DNA of 64,000 nt from Streptomyces sp. NBC_00775. Its GTDB lineage: Bacteria; Actinomycetota; Actinomycetes; Streptomycetales; Streptomycetaceae. The DNA lies in contig NZ_CP108938.1 in assembly GCF_036347135.1 (NCBI RefSeq), positions 6,944,001 to 7,008,000 of the forward strand. Reading direction: 5' to 3'. The position numbers and the translations under genes are program-made. Each line of letters starts with the position of its first letter. The stretch's first letter is position 1. The notes beneath the pieces were generated by a model. That model worked only from the letters and a program-made list of their open reading frames with translations, did no database searches and was not told the origin of the DNA. Of the stretch, positions 24,511-33,089 are shown one piece after another.

Positions 24511-24547
24511 AAAGGGCCGACTCCGCATCCCACGGAGTCGGCCCTTT
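24511..24547 (+). terminator. Chaplin gene terminator
   Basis: Perfect 15-base arms at 24511-24525 and 24533-24547 (AAAGGGCCGACTCCG and its complement, ending in TTT). Confidence 0.85.
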
Positions 24548-24655
24548 CGCGCTGTTCGAAAAGCGTCCCTCGTTCGTGTGGTCGGCCGCCGGGGTATCGC
24601 CCGAGTGGGTGAGAAATCGGCGGGGCCCGTTAGGGCGCGTCGATAGGGTTCCGCG

Positions 24656-25153
24656 GTGACCTCAACCTCAAGCGAAACGCGCCCTTTCCGGGCCGCCGAT
24701 CTCGGCACGCTCGCCGTCATCGCGTTCAGCGGTGATGCTCCCGACGGCGACATGCCCTATCTCCTCGCCTACTCCCTGGGCGACGGCGAAGGCGGCCCGG
24801 AGGGCACCAAGGCCGCCGTCGAGCGGCTGCTGAGCGACAACGGTCTGCCCGTCGGCGACACGCTCCTCGACGGTTCCCGGCGGCCGAGCCTGCCGCTCAC
24901 CCTGCTCGTCCAGGCGGGCCAGGCCGTCGTCACGATGCCGCACCTCAACGCCCAGTGCCTCGTGCCGCCGGAGTGGCTCGCGGCGGTCGGCGAACGCGGC
25001 TACGCCTACTTCCTGTTCGCCACCCGTGCCTGGCCCGACGCCGTGCCCGGCAAGCCCGTCGAGCCGGAGAGCCTGGCGGCCTTCGCGGGTGACGAGGGGA
25101 CCCTGCTCAGCGCGGCGCATGTGCTCCTGCCCGTGCGCAGCCTGCGCGGCTGA
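24656..25153 (+). CDS. DUF5949 family protein
   Basis: The 165-residue cytoplasmic protein starts at GTG. Segments such as GTLAVIAFSGDAPDGDMPYLLAYSLGDGE, GDTLLDGSRRPSLPLTLLVQAGQAVVTMPHLNAQC and FATRAWPDAVPGKPV match what I know of the Streptomyces-restricted DUF5949 family. Function is unknown. Its stop overlaps the next gene's ATG by one base (TGATG), coupling it to the VKOR-family gene. No strong ribosome binding site is visible. Confidence 0.75.
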   Translation: MTSTSSETRPFRAADLGTLAVIAFSGDAPDGDMPYLLAYSLGDGEGGPEGTKAAVERLLSDNGLPVGDTLLDGSRRPSLPLTLLVQAGQAVVTMPHLNAQCLVPPEWLAAVGERGYAYFLFATRAWPDAVPGKPVEPESLAAFAGDEGTLLSAAHVLLPVRSLRG

Positions 25154-25779
25154 TGACGTCCACCGCGGGACGGGTGACGGGCGGCGGCGGGGCGGTGGTG
25201 CGGACCGCGGGCGGCAGCCGCGCGTTCGCCCTGCTGCTGGTGATCACCGGTGCGGCGGGTCTTCTTGCCGCGTGGGTCATCACGATCGACAAGTTCAAGC
25301 TGCTGGAGAACCCGAACTTCGTGCCCGGGTGCAGCCTGAACCCGGTCGTCTCCTGCGGCAACATCATGAAGAGCGAGCAGGCCTCGGCCTTCGGGTTCCC
25401 CAACCCGATGCTGGGCCTGGTGGCGTACGGCATTGTCATCTGCGTCGGCATGAGCCTGCTCGCCCGGGCCGTCTTCCCGCGCTGGTACTGGCTGACCTTC
25501 AACGCGGGCACGCTCTTCGGCGTCGGATTCTGCACCTGGCTGCAGTTCCAGTCGCTCTACCGCATCAACTCGCTGTGCCTGTGGTGCTGTCTGGCGTGGG
25601 TCGCCACGATCATCATGTTCTGGTACGTGACGTCGTTCAACGTACGAAATGAATTCCTGCCCGCGCCGGGCTGGTTGAGAGGATTCCTCGGGGAGTTCAC
25701 CTGGGTCCCGCCGGTGCTGCACATCGGCATCATCGGGATGCTGATCCTGACCCGCTGGTGGGATTTCTGGACCAGCTGA
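25153..25779 (+). CDS. Vitamin K epoxide reductase (VKOR) family membrane protein
   Basis: The 208-residue protein has about five transmembrane helices. The VKOR cysteine pattern is visible: a loop pair at PGCSLNPVVSCGNIM after the first helix and the catalytic CLWCC in NSLCLWCCLAWVA. Bacterial VKOR homologues reoxidise DsbA-like oxidases by passing electrons to quinone, supporting disulfide formation outside the membrane. Rodlins and chaplins here are secreted two-cysteine proteins, so a link to their oxidation is attractive but unproven. No thioredoxin domain is fused. Confidence 0.88.
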   Translation: MTSTAGRVTGGGGAVVRTAGGSRAFALLLVITGAAGLLAAWVITIDKFKLLENPNFVPGCSLNPVVSCGNIMKSEQASAFGFPNPMLGLVAYGIVICVGMSLLARAVFPRWYWLTFNAGTLFGVGFCTWLQFQSLYRINSLCLWCCLAWVATIIMFWYVTSFNVRNEFLPAPGWLRGFLGEFTWVPPVLHIGIIGMLILTRWWDFWTS

Positions 25780-25930
25780 ATATTGGGACGAGCCGATTAT
25801 CGGGACGGCTCACTATGCGGACGAGCCGACTATTGGGCCCGTCGGGGGAATCTTGAACTGATGGCGTTCTCAGGATCGTTACGCGGTACGGACGCTGAGC
25901 CCCCGAAGCCTGAAAGGGACCGTACCTGAG

Positions 25931-26449
25931 ATGAAGCCGACCACACGAGGAACTCTCGCCGCCGTCATGACCGGCGTCGCGGCAGCGGTGGGCGCCGCCG
26001 CCGCGGCCCCCGCCGTCGCGGCTGACACGGTCCCCATCCCCGTACCGCTGAACGGTGTCGAGCAGTCCCTCAACCTGCGGGCGCCCAAGATCGCCGGGCA
26101 GCTGCCGCTGCCCATGCCGGGCGCGCCCGAGGGGCCCCGGTATGTCGAGGGTCGGCTGCTTCCCGATCGGGCCGTACCGCAACTGCCGCTCGCCGCCGGG
26201 CTGCCCGGGGCGGACATCCGCACGCCCCTCCCGCACATCCTCGGGCACGGCTTCGACCACCTCGGTGTCGGTGCGCCCGCGGCCGACCTGCGGACGCTGA
26301 CCCCCGGGCTGTCCCCGGACGCCCCGCTCACCGCGCCGAACTCCGACAGGTTCGGCCTCCCGGATCTGAAGCTCCCGCAGGCCGCCGTGCTCGCACCGCT
26401 GTTGAAGACCGTGCCCGGCGCGAATCTGGAGACGGGGTCCGGGGCCTAG
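25931..26449 (+). CDS. Secreted Leu/Pro-rich protein, function unknown
   Basis: The 172-residue protein has a signal peptide MKPTTRGTLAAVMTGVAAAVGAAAA... ending AVA. The mature part carries repeated LP-type turns (QLPLPMPGAPEG, PQLPLAAGLPGADIRTPLPHILGHGF, LPDLKLPQAAVLAPLLKTVPGA) and no cysteine. No domain recognised. GAAAGGGA lies about 20 bases upstream and CCTGAG just before the ATG. Similar short LP-rich secreted proteins are in the two chaplin-flanking genes at 22833 and 23823. Confidence 0.72.
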   Translation: MKPTTRGTLAAVMTGVAAAVGAAAAAPAVAADTVPIPVPLNGVEQSLNLRAPKIAGQLPLPMPGAPEGPRYVEGRLLPDRAVPQLPLAAGLPGADIRTPLPHILGHGFDHLGVGAPAADLRTLTPGLSPDAPLTAPNSDRFGLPDLKLPQAAVLAPLLKTVPGANLETGSGA

Positions 26450-26571
26450 CCACACCCGGGGGTGAGGCCCGGGTGTCTGCCCCGGGCCCGCGGCCCGAAC
26501 CACCGGGGGCCGCCGTCGTTGAACCCGACTGAGGCCGAGTGAAGCCGGCCCGATCCGCCGAGGAGAGAACC

Positions 26572-27066
26572 ATGTTCGTCAGCAGGGTGCCGAGCAGAGT
26601 ACCGAGTGGCATGTCGAGCCGTGTGTCGAGCGGAGTGCCGGTGACCCGGCGGGGCGCGATGCGCGGCCTGCTCGTGTCGGCCGTCGCCGTGGCGCTCACC
26701 CCGGTCGTCGCGGCCTCGCGGCCCCCGCGCCCGCCTCGTACCCAGGACTTCTCCTTCGACGAGGTGTACCGCGGCCGGCACATCCTCGGTACGCGGACCG
26801 GCCTGGACGGCCGGGCCGCGTTCGACGGCGGCGAGTGGCATGTCACCGTCGACGGCCGGCCCTTGCATCTGATGCGCCGCGCGGACGGCAGCTATCTGAG
26901 CATGGTGGACCACTACCAGTCGTACCCCACCCCACTCGCCGCGGCCCGCGCGGCCGTCGACGAACTCGGCCCCTCGGAACATCTGCGGGACATGAACGCG
27001 GCCGGCAACGGCGTGACGGGCAGCGGCGCGAAGGGGGGCGGCCACCAGCATGGTGTACACGCGTAA
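26572..27066 (+). CDS. melC1: Tyrosinase co-factor (copper chaperone) MelC1
   Basis: This 164-residue MelC1 family protein has a twin-arginine signal (TRRGAMRGLLVSAVAVAL) after a short Ser/Arg/Val-Pro repeat (SRVPSRVPSGMSSRVSSGVP). The chaperone domain is FSFDEVYRGRHILG, HVTVDGRPLHLMRRADGSYLS, VDHYQSYPTPLAAARAAVDEL. MelC1 delivers copper to apotyrosinase and carries it through the Tat pathway. GAGGAGA precedes the ATG at 26572. It overlaps melC2 by 17 bases. A His-rich C-terminus (GGGHQHGVHA) may bind copper. Confidence 0.92.
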   Translation: MFVSRVPSRVPSGMSSRVSSGVPVTRRGAMRGLLVSAVAVALTPVVAASRPPRPPRTQDFSFDEVYRGRHILGTRTGLDGRAAFDGGEWHVTVDGRPLHLMRRADGSYLSMVDHYQSYPTPLAAARAAVDELGPSEHLRDMNAAGNGVTGSGAKGGGHQHGVHA

Positions 27067-27916
27067 GGACGTCAGCACGCTGACCCGCGCCGAGCGGCGC
27101 CGCTTCGTCGCCGCGATGCTGGAGGTCAAACGCAGGGGCGAGTACGACGAGTTCGTCCGGATGCACATCGAGTACTACGTCCCGGACGGCGACGGCGGAC
27201 TGCGTACGGCCCATATGGCGCCCTCCTTCCTGCCCTGGCACCGGCGGTTCCTGCTGGACCTGGAACGGGCGCTGCGCCGCGTCGACTCCGGGGTGAGCGT
27301 GCCGTACTGGGACTGGACGCGGGACCGCACGCCGTCCTCCGCGCCGTGGACCAAGGACCTGCTCGGCGGCGACGGACGGCGCTCGGACCGGCAGGTCATG
27401 ACCGGGCCCTTCGCCTACGCGCACGGGAAGTGGACCATCAAGGAGGGGGTGACCGACGGCGAGTTCCTCACGCGCGAGTTCGGCCGCCCGCAGAACCCGA
27501 TCCAGCTGCCCACGAAGAGCGAGCTGGACTCCGCCCTGGGAGATCCTGTCTACGACACGGCCCCCTGGAACTCCACGTCCACCGAAGGGTTCCGCAACAG
27601 GCTCGAAGGATGGGGACGGGGCTCCGGCAGCGTGGCCTGGCGCAACCACAACCGGGTCCACCGCTGGGTCGGCGGCCATATGCTCGGCGGCGCCTCGGTC
27701 AACGACCCCGTCTTCTGGCTGCACCACGCCTTCGTGGACCTCCAGTGGTCCCGCTGGCAGAAGCGGCACCCCGGCGCGCGCTATCTGCCCGCGCGACCGC
27801 CAGGGCTGGGCGACTCACAGTACGGCCGGGTCATCGCACGGCACGAGGCGATGCCGCCGTGGAGCGTGACACCGGACGCGATGGAGGACCACAGCAAGGT
27901 GTACCGGTACGCGTAG
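27050..27916 (+). CDS. melC2: Tyrosinase (polyphenol oxidase) MelC2
   Basis: The 288-residue type-3 copper enzyme oxidises tyrosine and o-diphenols to quinones, leading to melanin. CuA histidines are in RMHIEYY and APSFLPWHRRFLLDLE; CuB in WRNHNRVHRWVGGHM and PVFWLHHAFVDLQW. It has no signal of its own and would be exported, if at all, with MelC1. It begins VYTRKDVSTLTRAERRRF rather than the MTVRKNQ start of the classic secreted MelC2, and may belong to the second tyrosinase subgroup described in Streptomyces (MelD2); an alignment is needed to decide. Confidence 0.93.
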   Translation: MVYTRKDVSTLTRAERRRFVAAMLEVKRRGEYDEFVRMHIEYYVPDGDGGLRTAHMAPSFLPWHRRFLLDLERALRRVDSGVSVPYWDWTRDRTPSSAPWTKDLLGGDGRRSDRQVMTGPFAYAHGKWTIKEGVTDGEFLTREFGRPQNPIQLPTKSELDSALGDPVYDTAPWNSTSTEGFRNRLEGWGRGSGSVAWRNHNRVHRWVGGHMLGGASVNDPVFWLHHAFVDLQWSRWQKRHPGARYLPARPPGLGDSQYGRVIARHEAMPPWSVTPDAMEDHSKVYRYA

Positions 27917-27952
27917 GACCGTTCCGGTACGCGTAGGACACGTCATACGGCG

Positions 27953-27984
27953 AGGCCCCCGGCAGAGAGTGCTGCCGGGGGCCT
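27953..27984. terminator. Bidirectional terminator between melC2 and chaplin gene
   Basis: Thirteen-base arms AGGCCCCCGGCAG (27953-27965) and CTGCCGGGGGCCT (27972-27984), then TCTTC, lie between two convergent genes. Confidence 0.82.
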
Positions 27985-28005
27985 TCTTCGTGCGTGCGTC
28001 AGGTG

Positions 28006-28287
28006 TCAGTTGCCGTAGCCGTAGCCGCCGTGGCCCTTGTCGTGCCCGCCGTCGTTCACGCAGGTGTTGCCGAACGTCGGGTTCAGTAGGGCGATGATGT
28101 TGACGGTGTTCCCACACAGGTTGACCGGCACGTTGACCGGGACCTGGATGACGTTGCCCGAAACGACGCCGGGGGAGCCGACGGCCTCGCCCTGGGCGCC
28201 CGCGTCCGCCAGGGCCAGGCCGGCTCCGCTGAGCACCACGGCGCCCGTGCCGACAGCGACAACAGCGGCCTTAGCGATGCGAGACAT
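28006..28287 (-). CDS. chpG: Short chaplin with Gly/His/Tyr tail (ChpG-position)
   Basis: The 93-residue pre-protein has a signal peptide MSRIAKAAVVAVGTGAVVLSG... ending ALA. The chaplin domain is GEAVGSPGVVSGN, VIQVPVNVPVNLCGN and NIIALLNPTFGNTC. A 14-residue extension GGHDKGHGGYGYGN follows the usual end, which is not typical of short chaplins and resembles the linker of the long one. AAAGGAG lies seven bases before the ATG at 28287. In S. coelicolor chpG flanks the tyrosinase genes, as here. Confidence 0.9.
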   Translation of the reverse strand: MSRIAKAAVVAVGTGAVVLSGAGLALADAGAQGEAVGSPGVVSGNVIQVPVNVPVNLCGNTVNIIALLNPTFGNTCVNDGGHDKGHGGYGYGN

Positions 28288-28484
28288 CACGTTCTCCTTT
28301 GACTCGGTGGCTGCGCGGCTGCATGGGCGCGACCGCACGCCCCCTTCAACGCGCCCATCCACACCTGGTCACGGCGTTCATCCGGGGATCACTCTTTCCG
28401 CACAGGCCAGTACGTCCGCCTGCCGTGTCGCAGGGGCGGAAATTCACTTCGGCTCGCGGTATCCCCTCAACTAGCCTGCCGGAC

Positions 28485-29087
28485 ATGCCGACCGACCAAG
28501 CGACCGACGAAGCGACCGACCCGACAACCGGCGTGACCGGCCTCGCCGGCGTTGCCGGCGTGATCGGCCTGTTCGCCGAGGAGACCAGGGCACGTGCCTT
28601 CGCCGCTGTGGCCCTTGGCGCGGACACCCCCGCGAAGGTCATGGAGAAGGCGGGACTGTCCCCGAAGGACGCGGCCGTGGCGCTGCGGCGCCTTCAGGAG
28701 CAGGGGGTGATCACGCGCGACGACGGGGGACTGGGCGTCGCCTACGGCCGCTTCCGGGAACTCGCGCGCTCCGCGCGGGCGGTGCCACTCGCCGAGAGCT
28801 ACGGCTCCGGGGACGAGCAGAGCGAGACGGTCCTGCGGACCTTCGTGCGGGACGGGCGCCTGGTGCGGCTGCCCGCCCAGTGGGAGCGCAAGCTGGTCGT
28901 GCTCCGGCACATCGCCGAGCGGACCTTCGAGCCGGGCGTCGAGTACCCGGAGCGGACCGTGAACGAGAAGCTGCGCGCCTGGTGCGAGGACGCGCCGGTC
29001 GACCATGTGACGCTACGGCGGTATCTGGTGGACCTGCATCATCTGCACCGGCAGAACGGCCTCTACTGGCGGCCCGCGACGGCCTGA
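28485..29087 (+). CDS. DUF2087 domain protein with N-terminal winged helix
   Basis: The 200-residue cytoplasmic protein has residues ~20-90 forming an ArsR/MarR-like winged helix (ETRARAFAAVALGADTPAKV, LSPKDAAVALRRLQEQGVI). Residues ~115-200 are the DUF2087 domain (RTFVRDGRLVRLPAQWERKL, LRHIAERTFEPGVEYPERTV, VTLRRYLVDLHHLHRQNGLYWR). It is probably a transcriptional regulator whose ligand is unknown. The ATG at 28485 is at the beginning of the folded region; upstream in-frame sequence is promoter. Monocistronic. Confidence 0.82.
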   Translation: MPTDQATDEATDPTTGVTGLAGVAGVIGLFAEETRARAFAAVALGADTPAKVMEKAGLSPKDAAVALRRLQEQGVITRDDGGLGVAYGRFRELARSARAVPLAESYGSGDEQSETVLRTFVRDGRLVRLPAQWERKLVVLRHIAERTFEPGVEYPERTVNEKLRAWCEDAPVDHVTLRRYLVDLHHLHRQNGLYWRPATA

Positions 29088-29167
29088 GGCACCCGGTGGC
29101 CTGAGGCCGCCCGAGGTGCTTGGTGGCCCGTGGTGTCCCGTGGTGGCCTGGGGCGCCTGGTGGTTGC

Positions 29168-30127
29168 TCAGCCCAGCCGGCGTACGGGCGTGCCCGCCAG
29201 GAACGCCTGGATGTCCTCGACCGCCGCGCCGTAGTACGTCTCGTAGTTGGCCCGCGACACATAGCCGAGGTGCGGCGTGGCCAGCAGCCGTGGGGCCGAG
29301 CGCATCGGGTGGTCGGCGGGGAGCGGCTCGATGTCGAACACGTCGACGCCCGCTCCCGCGATCCGGCCGTCGTGCAGCGCGTCGAGCAGCGCGTCCTGGT
29401 CGACGATCGCCGCCCGGGAGGTGTTGACGAGGTAGGCGGTCGGCTTGAAGAGGTCCAGCTCGGCGGCGCCGATCAGACCCCGGGTGCGGTCGCCGAGCGC
29501 CAGGTGGACGGAGACGAAGTCGCTGCTCGCGAGCAACTCCTCCTTGGAGGCGGCACGCTCCACCCCTACCTCGTCGGCGCGCTCCTTGGTGAGGTTCTGG
29601 CTCCACGCGCCGACCTGCATGCCGAAGGCGAGGCCCACCTGAGCCACCCGGCCGCCGATCTTCCCGAGTCCGAGCAGACCGAGCCGGCGGCCGTGCAGAT
29701 CGGCGCCGACCGTGCTCTGCCAAGGACCGCCCGCCCGCAGCGCGTTGTGCTCCGCGACGATGCCCCGCGCGAGGCCGAGCAGCAGCGCCCACGTCAGCTC
29801 GACCGGCGGGGTCGAGGAGCTCGGAGTGCCGCACACGGTCACGCCGTGCGCCTCGGCGGCCGCGTAGTCGATCACCGAGTTGCGCATCCCGGAGGCGATC
29901 AGCAGCTTCAGCCGCGGCAGCCGGGCCAGCAGCGACGCCGGGAAGGGCACCCGCTCGCGCAAGGTGACGACGATGTCGAAGTCCGCGAGGGCGGCGGCCA
30001 ACGTGTCCTCGCCGGGGAAGTGCTCGGTGAAGCTGACGACCTCCACCTCGCCCGAGACCGGCGACCAGTCCGCCATCTCGGTCGCGACGCCCTGAAAGTC
30101 GTCCAGCACGGCACAGCGAAGTTGCAT
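29168..30127 (-). CDS. D-2-hydroxyacid dehydrogenase (NAD-dependent)
   Basis: The 319-residue protein has the classic two-domain fold. The Rossmann motif LGLLGLGKIGGRVAQVGLAFG is near residue 148. The catalytic Arg lies in NTSRAAIVDQDALLDAL, the Glu in GAGVDVFDIEPLP and the His in TPHLGYVSRANYE. The family interconverts 2-oxo and D-2-hydroxy acids (phosphoglycerate dehydrogenase/formate dehydrogenase type). The specific substrate is not predictable. It stands alone, divergent from the His/Met-rich membrane protein gene. Confidence 0.9.
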   Translation of the reverse strand: MQLRCAVLDDFQGVATEMADWSPVSGEVEVVSFTEHFPGEDTLAAALADFDIVVTLRERVPFPASLLARLPRLKLLIASGMRNSVIDYAAAEAHGVTVCGTPSSSTPPVELTWALLLGLARGIVAEHNALRAGGPWQSTVGADLHGRRLGLLGLGKIGGRVAQVGLAFGMQVGAWSQNLTKERADEVGVERAASKEELLASSDFVSVHLALGDRTRGLIGAAELDLFKPTAYLVNTSRAAIVDQDALLDALHDGRIAGAGVDVFDIEPLPADHPMRSAPRLLATPHLGYVSRANYETYYGAAVEDIQAFLAGTPVRRLG

Positions 30128-30265
30128 GTCAGGTCCCTCCCAGGATCGGCCCGACCCTACCCGAGCGACGACAACACCCCCTGGGCCGCCCGCACCTCAG
30201 TGGAGGAGGCCGCTGCTCCGGAAGTCGCGACGCCCGCTCGCTCACCGTGGCAGTATCTGGGCTCC

Positions 30266-30853
30266 ATGAGTGCGTCCCTGGCAGTACGGAGCTTGCGCGC
30301 GGCGGTGTTCGCCGTGCTGTGCGTGCTGCTGGCCGCCGGGGGGCACGGGCTGGCGACGGGGGAGGCACCGCCGTTCTGGGCGGACGGTGCCGGATTCCTC
30401 GCCGTCTTCGCGGCCGGCTGTCTGCTGGGCGGCCGGGAGCGGTCGCTGCTCGGGATCGGCGGCGGAATGCTGGCCGCGCAGGCCGGACTCCACCTCGGGT
30501 TCGAGGCCGCCCGGCCGCGCATGGCGATGAACATGCACGGGGCGCACATGACGCACGCGCACATCCACGCCCTGACGCCCCACGCCACCGCCGCGCATGT
30601 GGCCGCGGCCCTGCTCGCGACCTGGTGGCTGCGGCGCGGCGAGGCCGCGCTGTGGTCCCTGCTGCGGTGGGCCGTGGCACTTGTGCCGGGGCTCGCGGCA
30701 TGGTGGCGGGGGCGGACGGGACCGTCTCACGCACGGTCCCGCCGGGACGCCGTACGCCAAAATCACGTGGAGCCGTGGCCACTTCGGCAGCTGTTGCTGC
30801 GGCACGCCGTCTCCCGTCGGGGACCGCCGGCAGGGCTCGCCTTCACGCCCTGA
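30266..30853 (+). CDS. His/Met-rich integral membrane protein
   Basis: The 195-residue protein has four or five hydrophobic helices and a loop very rich in Met and His (RMAMNMHGAHMTHAHIHALT), followed by HATAAHVAAALLATWW. Such loops often bind copper. It precedes ycnI by 30 bases on the same strand and the two probably form a copper-handling operon. I do not recognise a named family. Its C-terminal ~45 residues are polar (RGRTGPSHARSRRDAVRQ). Confidence 0.72.
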   Translation: MSASLAVRSLRAAVFAVLCVLLAAGGHGLATGEAPPFWADGAGFLAVFAAGCLLGGRERSLLGIGGGMLAAQAGLHLGFEAARPRMAMNMHGAHMTHAHIHALTPHATAAHVAAALLATWWLRRGEAALWSLLRWAVALVPGLAAWWRGRTGPSHARSRRDAVRQNHVEPWPLRQLLLRHAVSRRGPPAGLAFTP

Positions 30854-30883
30854 CCGTATCCACACTCGTACGGAGTTCCCCTG

Positions 30884-31651
30884 ATGTCCCCCATACGCAC
30901 CACCCTGCGCCGAGCCGGCCTCGTCGCCGCCCTCACCACGGCCGGAGTCCTGGCCGCCTCGGGTGTGGCCTTCGCACATGTGACGGTCCACCCCGAGAGC
31001 TACGCCAAGGGCGCCACGGACGGCGTCCTGACCTTCCGCGTCCCCAACGAGGAGGACACCGCCAGCACCACCAAGGTGCAGGTCTTCCTGCCCACCGACC
31101 ATCCGGTCCTGGGTGTCCTGGTCACGCCCCAGGCGGGCTGGACCGCGAAGGTGACGACCACCAAGCTCAAGACGCCCGTCAAGACGGACGACGGCACGAT
31201 CACCGACGCCGTCTCCGAGATCACCTGGACCGGCGGCCGGATCCGCCACGGCGAGTACCAGGACTTCGACGTCGCCTTCGGTCAGCTCCCGGACAACACC
31301 GACGAGTTGAGCTTCAAGACGCTGCAGACCTACTCGGACGGCAATGTCGCCCGCTGGATCGAGGCGACGCCGAAGGGCGGCGAGGAGCCGGAGAACCCGG
31401 CGCCCGTCCTCGCGCTCACGGCCAAGGCCGCGGGGGAGGACGGTTCCGACGAGGCTTCCACCTCGGACTCGTCGTCGGGCTCGGGTACGGCGTCCCGTTC
31501 GGGCTCGTCTCCGGCTGCCTCGGCCAAGAGCTCGGCGTCGAGCAGTGACTCGACGGCGCGCGGCCTGGGCATCGCCGGACTGATCGTCGGCGTCCTCGGT
31601 CTGGCCGCGGCCGGATTCGCCCTCGCTCGCGGCCGCGCCGCCCGCTCCTAA
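30884..31651 (+). CDS. ycnI: YcnI family copper-binding membrane-anchored protein
   Basis: The 255-residue protein has a signal peptide ending SGVAFA, immediately followed by HVTVHPESYAKGATDG. The N-terminal His after cleavage is the characteristic Cu(II) ligand of the DUF1775/YcnI domain. That domain continues through TFRVPNEEDTASTTKVQVFLP and WTGGRIRHGEYQDFDV. A Ser-rich linker and a single C-terminal helix (GLGIAGLIVGVLGLAAAGFALA) anchor it outside the membrane. It likely buffers or delivers extracellular copper. Confidence 0.9.
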   Translation: MSPIRTTLRRAGLVAALTTAGVLAASGVAFAHVTVHPESYAKGATDGVLTFRVPNEEDTASTTKVQVFLPTDHPVLGVLVTPQAGWTAKVTTTKLKTPVKTDDGTITDAVSEITWTGGRIRHGEYQDFDVAFGQLPDNTDELSFKTLQTYSDGNVARWIEATPKGGEEPENPAPVLALTAKAAGEDGSDEASTSDSSSGSGTASRSGSSPAASAKSSASSSDSTARGLGIAGLIVGVLGLAAAGFALARGRAARS

Positions 31652-31665
31652 CCGATACGCGGCTG

Positions 31666-31701
31666 CCGCCCCGCCGGTCTCAACTCCCGTCGGCGGGGCG
31701 G
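31666..31701 (+). terminator. ycnI terminator overlapping the NiCoT 3' end
   Basis: Eleven-base arms CCGCCCCGCCG (31666-31676) and CGGCGGGGCGG (31691-31701). The right arm lies within the last codons of the convergent transporter gene. Confidence 0.65.
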
Positions 31702-32783
31702 ACCGCCCACCGCTGCTCCACCTTGGCCAGCCGCCAGTACGTCACGGCCGCGGCCCAGACGACCACGAACAGGCCGACGATGATGTAGCCGACGTTGTCC
31801 AGGTCGAGCCCCGCGATCCAGCCGGTGACCCCGTCGCTGAGGTCGAGCTTGTCGTGCAGCACGCCCACCAGCTCGATCGTGCCGATGAAGAAGGCCACCG
31901 CGATGGACAGGCCGGTGATGGTGAGGTTGTAGAAGACCTTGCGCACCGGGTTGGAGAAGGCCCACTGGTAGGCGAAGTTCATGAACGTGCCGTCCAGCGT
32001 GTCGAACAGGCTCATTCCCGCCGCGAACAGCAGCGGCAGGCACAGGATCGCGTACCAGGGCAGCCCGGCCGCCGCGCCGCTGCCCGCCATCACCATCAGC
32101 GTGACCTCGGTGGCGGTGTCGAAGCCGAGGCCGAAGAGGAAGCCCAGCGGGAACATCTGCCCGGGCCGCGTGATGGACTTCGTGAAGCGGCCGAGGATCC
32201 GGTTCATGAACCCCCGGGAATCCAGGTGCTGTTCGAGCTCGGCCTCGTCGTACGTACCGGCCCGCATCGCCCGGAAGACTCTCAGGATGCCGATGAGCGC
32301 GACCAGGTTGAGGGCGGCGATGAGGTAGAGGAACGACCCGGAGATCGTCGTACCCATGATGCCGAGCACCTGGTGTGTGCTGGAGCCCTCGTTCATGATC
32401 CGCCCGGCCAGCTGGGTGCCTCCGGCGATGAGCGCGGCGAGGATGACCACCACACTGGAGTGCCCGAGCGCGAACCAGAAACCCACCGACACCGGCCGCT
32501 TGCCGTCGGCCATCAGTTTGCGCGTGGTGTTGTCGATCGCGGCGATGTGGTCCGCGTCGAAGGCATGCCGCATGCCCAGCGTGTAGGCGGTGACGCCCAG
32601 ACCGATGCCGAACGCCTTGGAGCCGACCTCGTAGTGCTCCGGCACCACGAGCAGGAACAGGATGCCGAACGCGACGACGTGCAGCGCCGCGATCACGGCC
32701 AGGAGTACACCGGTCCGCACGGTGTCCTCGCGCCGCCAGCGGAAGCCGGCGGCGGATGGGGACGACTGCGTGGGCAGGGTCAT
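31680..32783 (-). CDS. Nickel/cobalt transporter, NiCoT (HoxN/NixA) family
   Basis: The 367-residue membrane protein has about eight helices. The NiCoT signature RHAFDADHIAAIDNTTRKLM is present in helix II. SVGFWFALGHSSVVVILA (helix III), LGFLFGLGFDTATEV and AGMSLFDTLDGTFMNFAYQWA complete the family motifs. It imports Co2+ or Ni2+. A cobalamin riboswitch directly upstream argues that the physiological substrate is cobalt for B12 synthesis. The ATG at 32783 has GGAG nine bases before it; the reading frame continuing to 32996 is the riboswitch, not coding. Confidence 0.92.
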   Translation of the reverse strand: MTLPTQSSPSAAGFRWRREDTVRTGVLLAVIAALHVVAFGILFLLVVPEHYEVGSKAFGIGLGVTAYTLGMRHAFDADHIAAIDNTTRKLMADGKRPVSVGFWFALGHSSVVVILAALIAGGTQLAGRIMNEGSSTHQVLGIMGTTISGSFLYLIAALNLVALIGILRVFRAMRAGTYDEAELEQHLDSRGFMNRILGRFTKSITRPGQMFPLGFLFGLGFDTATEVTLMVMAGSGAAAGLPWYAILCLPLLFAAGMSLFDTLDGTFMNFAYQWAFSNPVRKVFYNLTITGLSIAVAFFIGTIELVGVLHDKLDLSDGVTGWIAGLDLDNVGYIIVGLFVVVWAAAVTYWRLAKVEQRWAVRPADGS

Positions 32784-32823
32784 GCGGTCACGCTCCAGCA
32801 CCTCGTGGATCACTTCGTGAGAT

Positions 32824-32999
32824 GCCGTGGCCGGTCTCCTGGCTGACGGGTGCACGCGCCCGGCCCTGCCTTCCCGGCCTCGCGGCCAGTGGCGCCACCC
32901 GAAGGCGGCACGGGACGGGAACTCCCCGATCACAGTGGCGAGGGCCGCTCCGGTCTGGGCCCCTGAGGGGCCGTCACCGGTCTTCCCGAACACCACGGC
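32824..32999 (-). ncRNA. Cobalamin (B12/AdoCbl) riboswitch
   Basis: Read leftward, all landmarks of the cobalamin element occur in order: GGGAAGACCGGTGACGG, CGCCACTGTGATCGGGGAG, GGCGCCACTGGCC (B12 box region), CGGGAAGGC and GTCAGCCAGGAGACCGGCC. The closing P1 helix pairs 32993-32999 with 32824-32830 (GCCGTGG with CCACGGC). It ends 40 bases before the transporter ATG, so adenosylcobalamin binding probably blocks translation or transcription of the cobalt importer when B12 is sufficient. Confidence 0.92.
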
Positions 33000-33089
33000 C
33001 CGCCAACCGTAGGCGTGGCCGGGGTCTCCTGCAAAGCTGCACAGCTACGCAGGTATTGAAGATCACATACGGCTGCTCGACCTGGCCGT

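Noticed and set aside
31680..32996. Longer NiCoT protein starting at 32996
   Set aside because: The added 71 codons coincide with the cobalamin riboswitch and have no transporter similarity.
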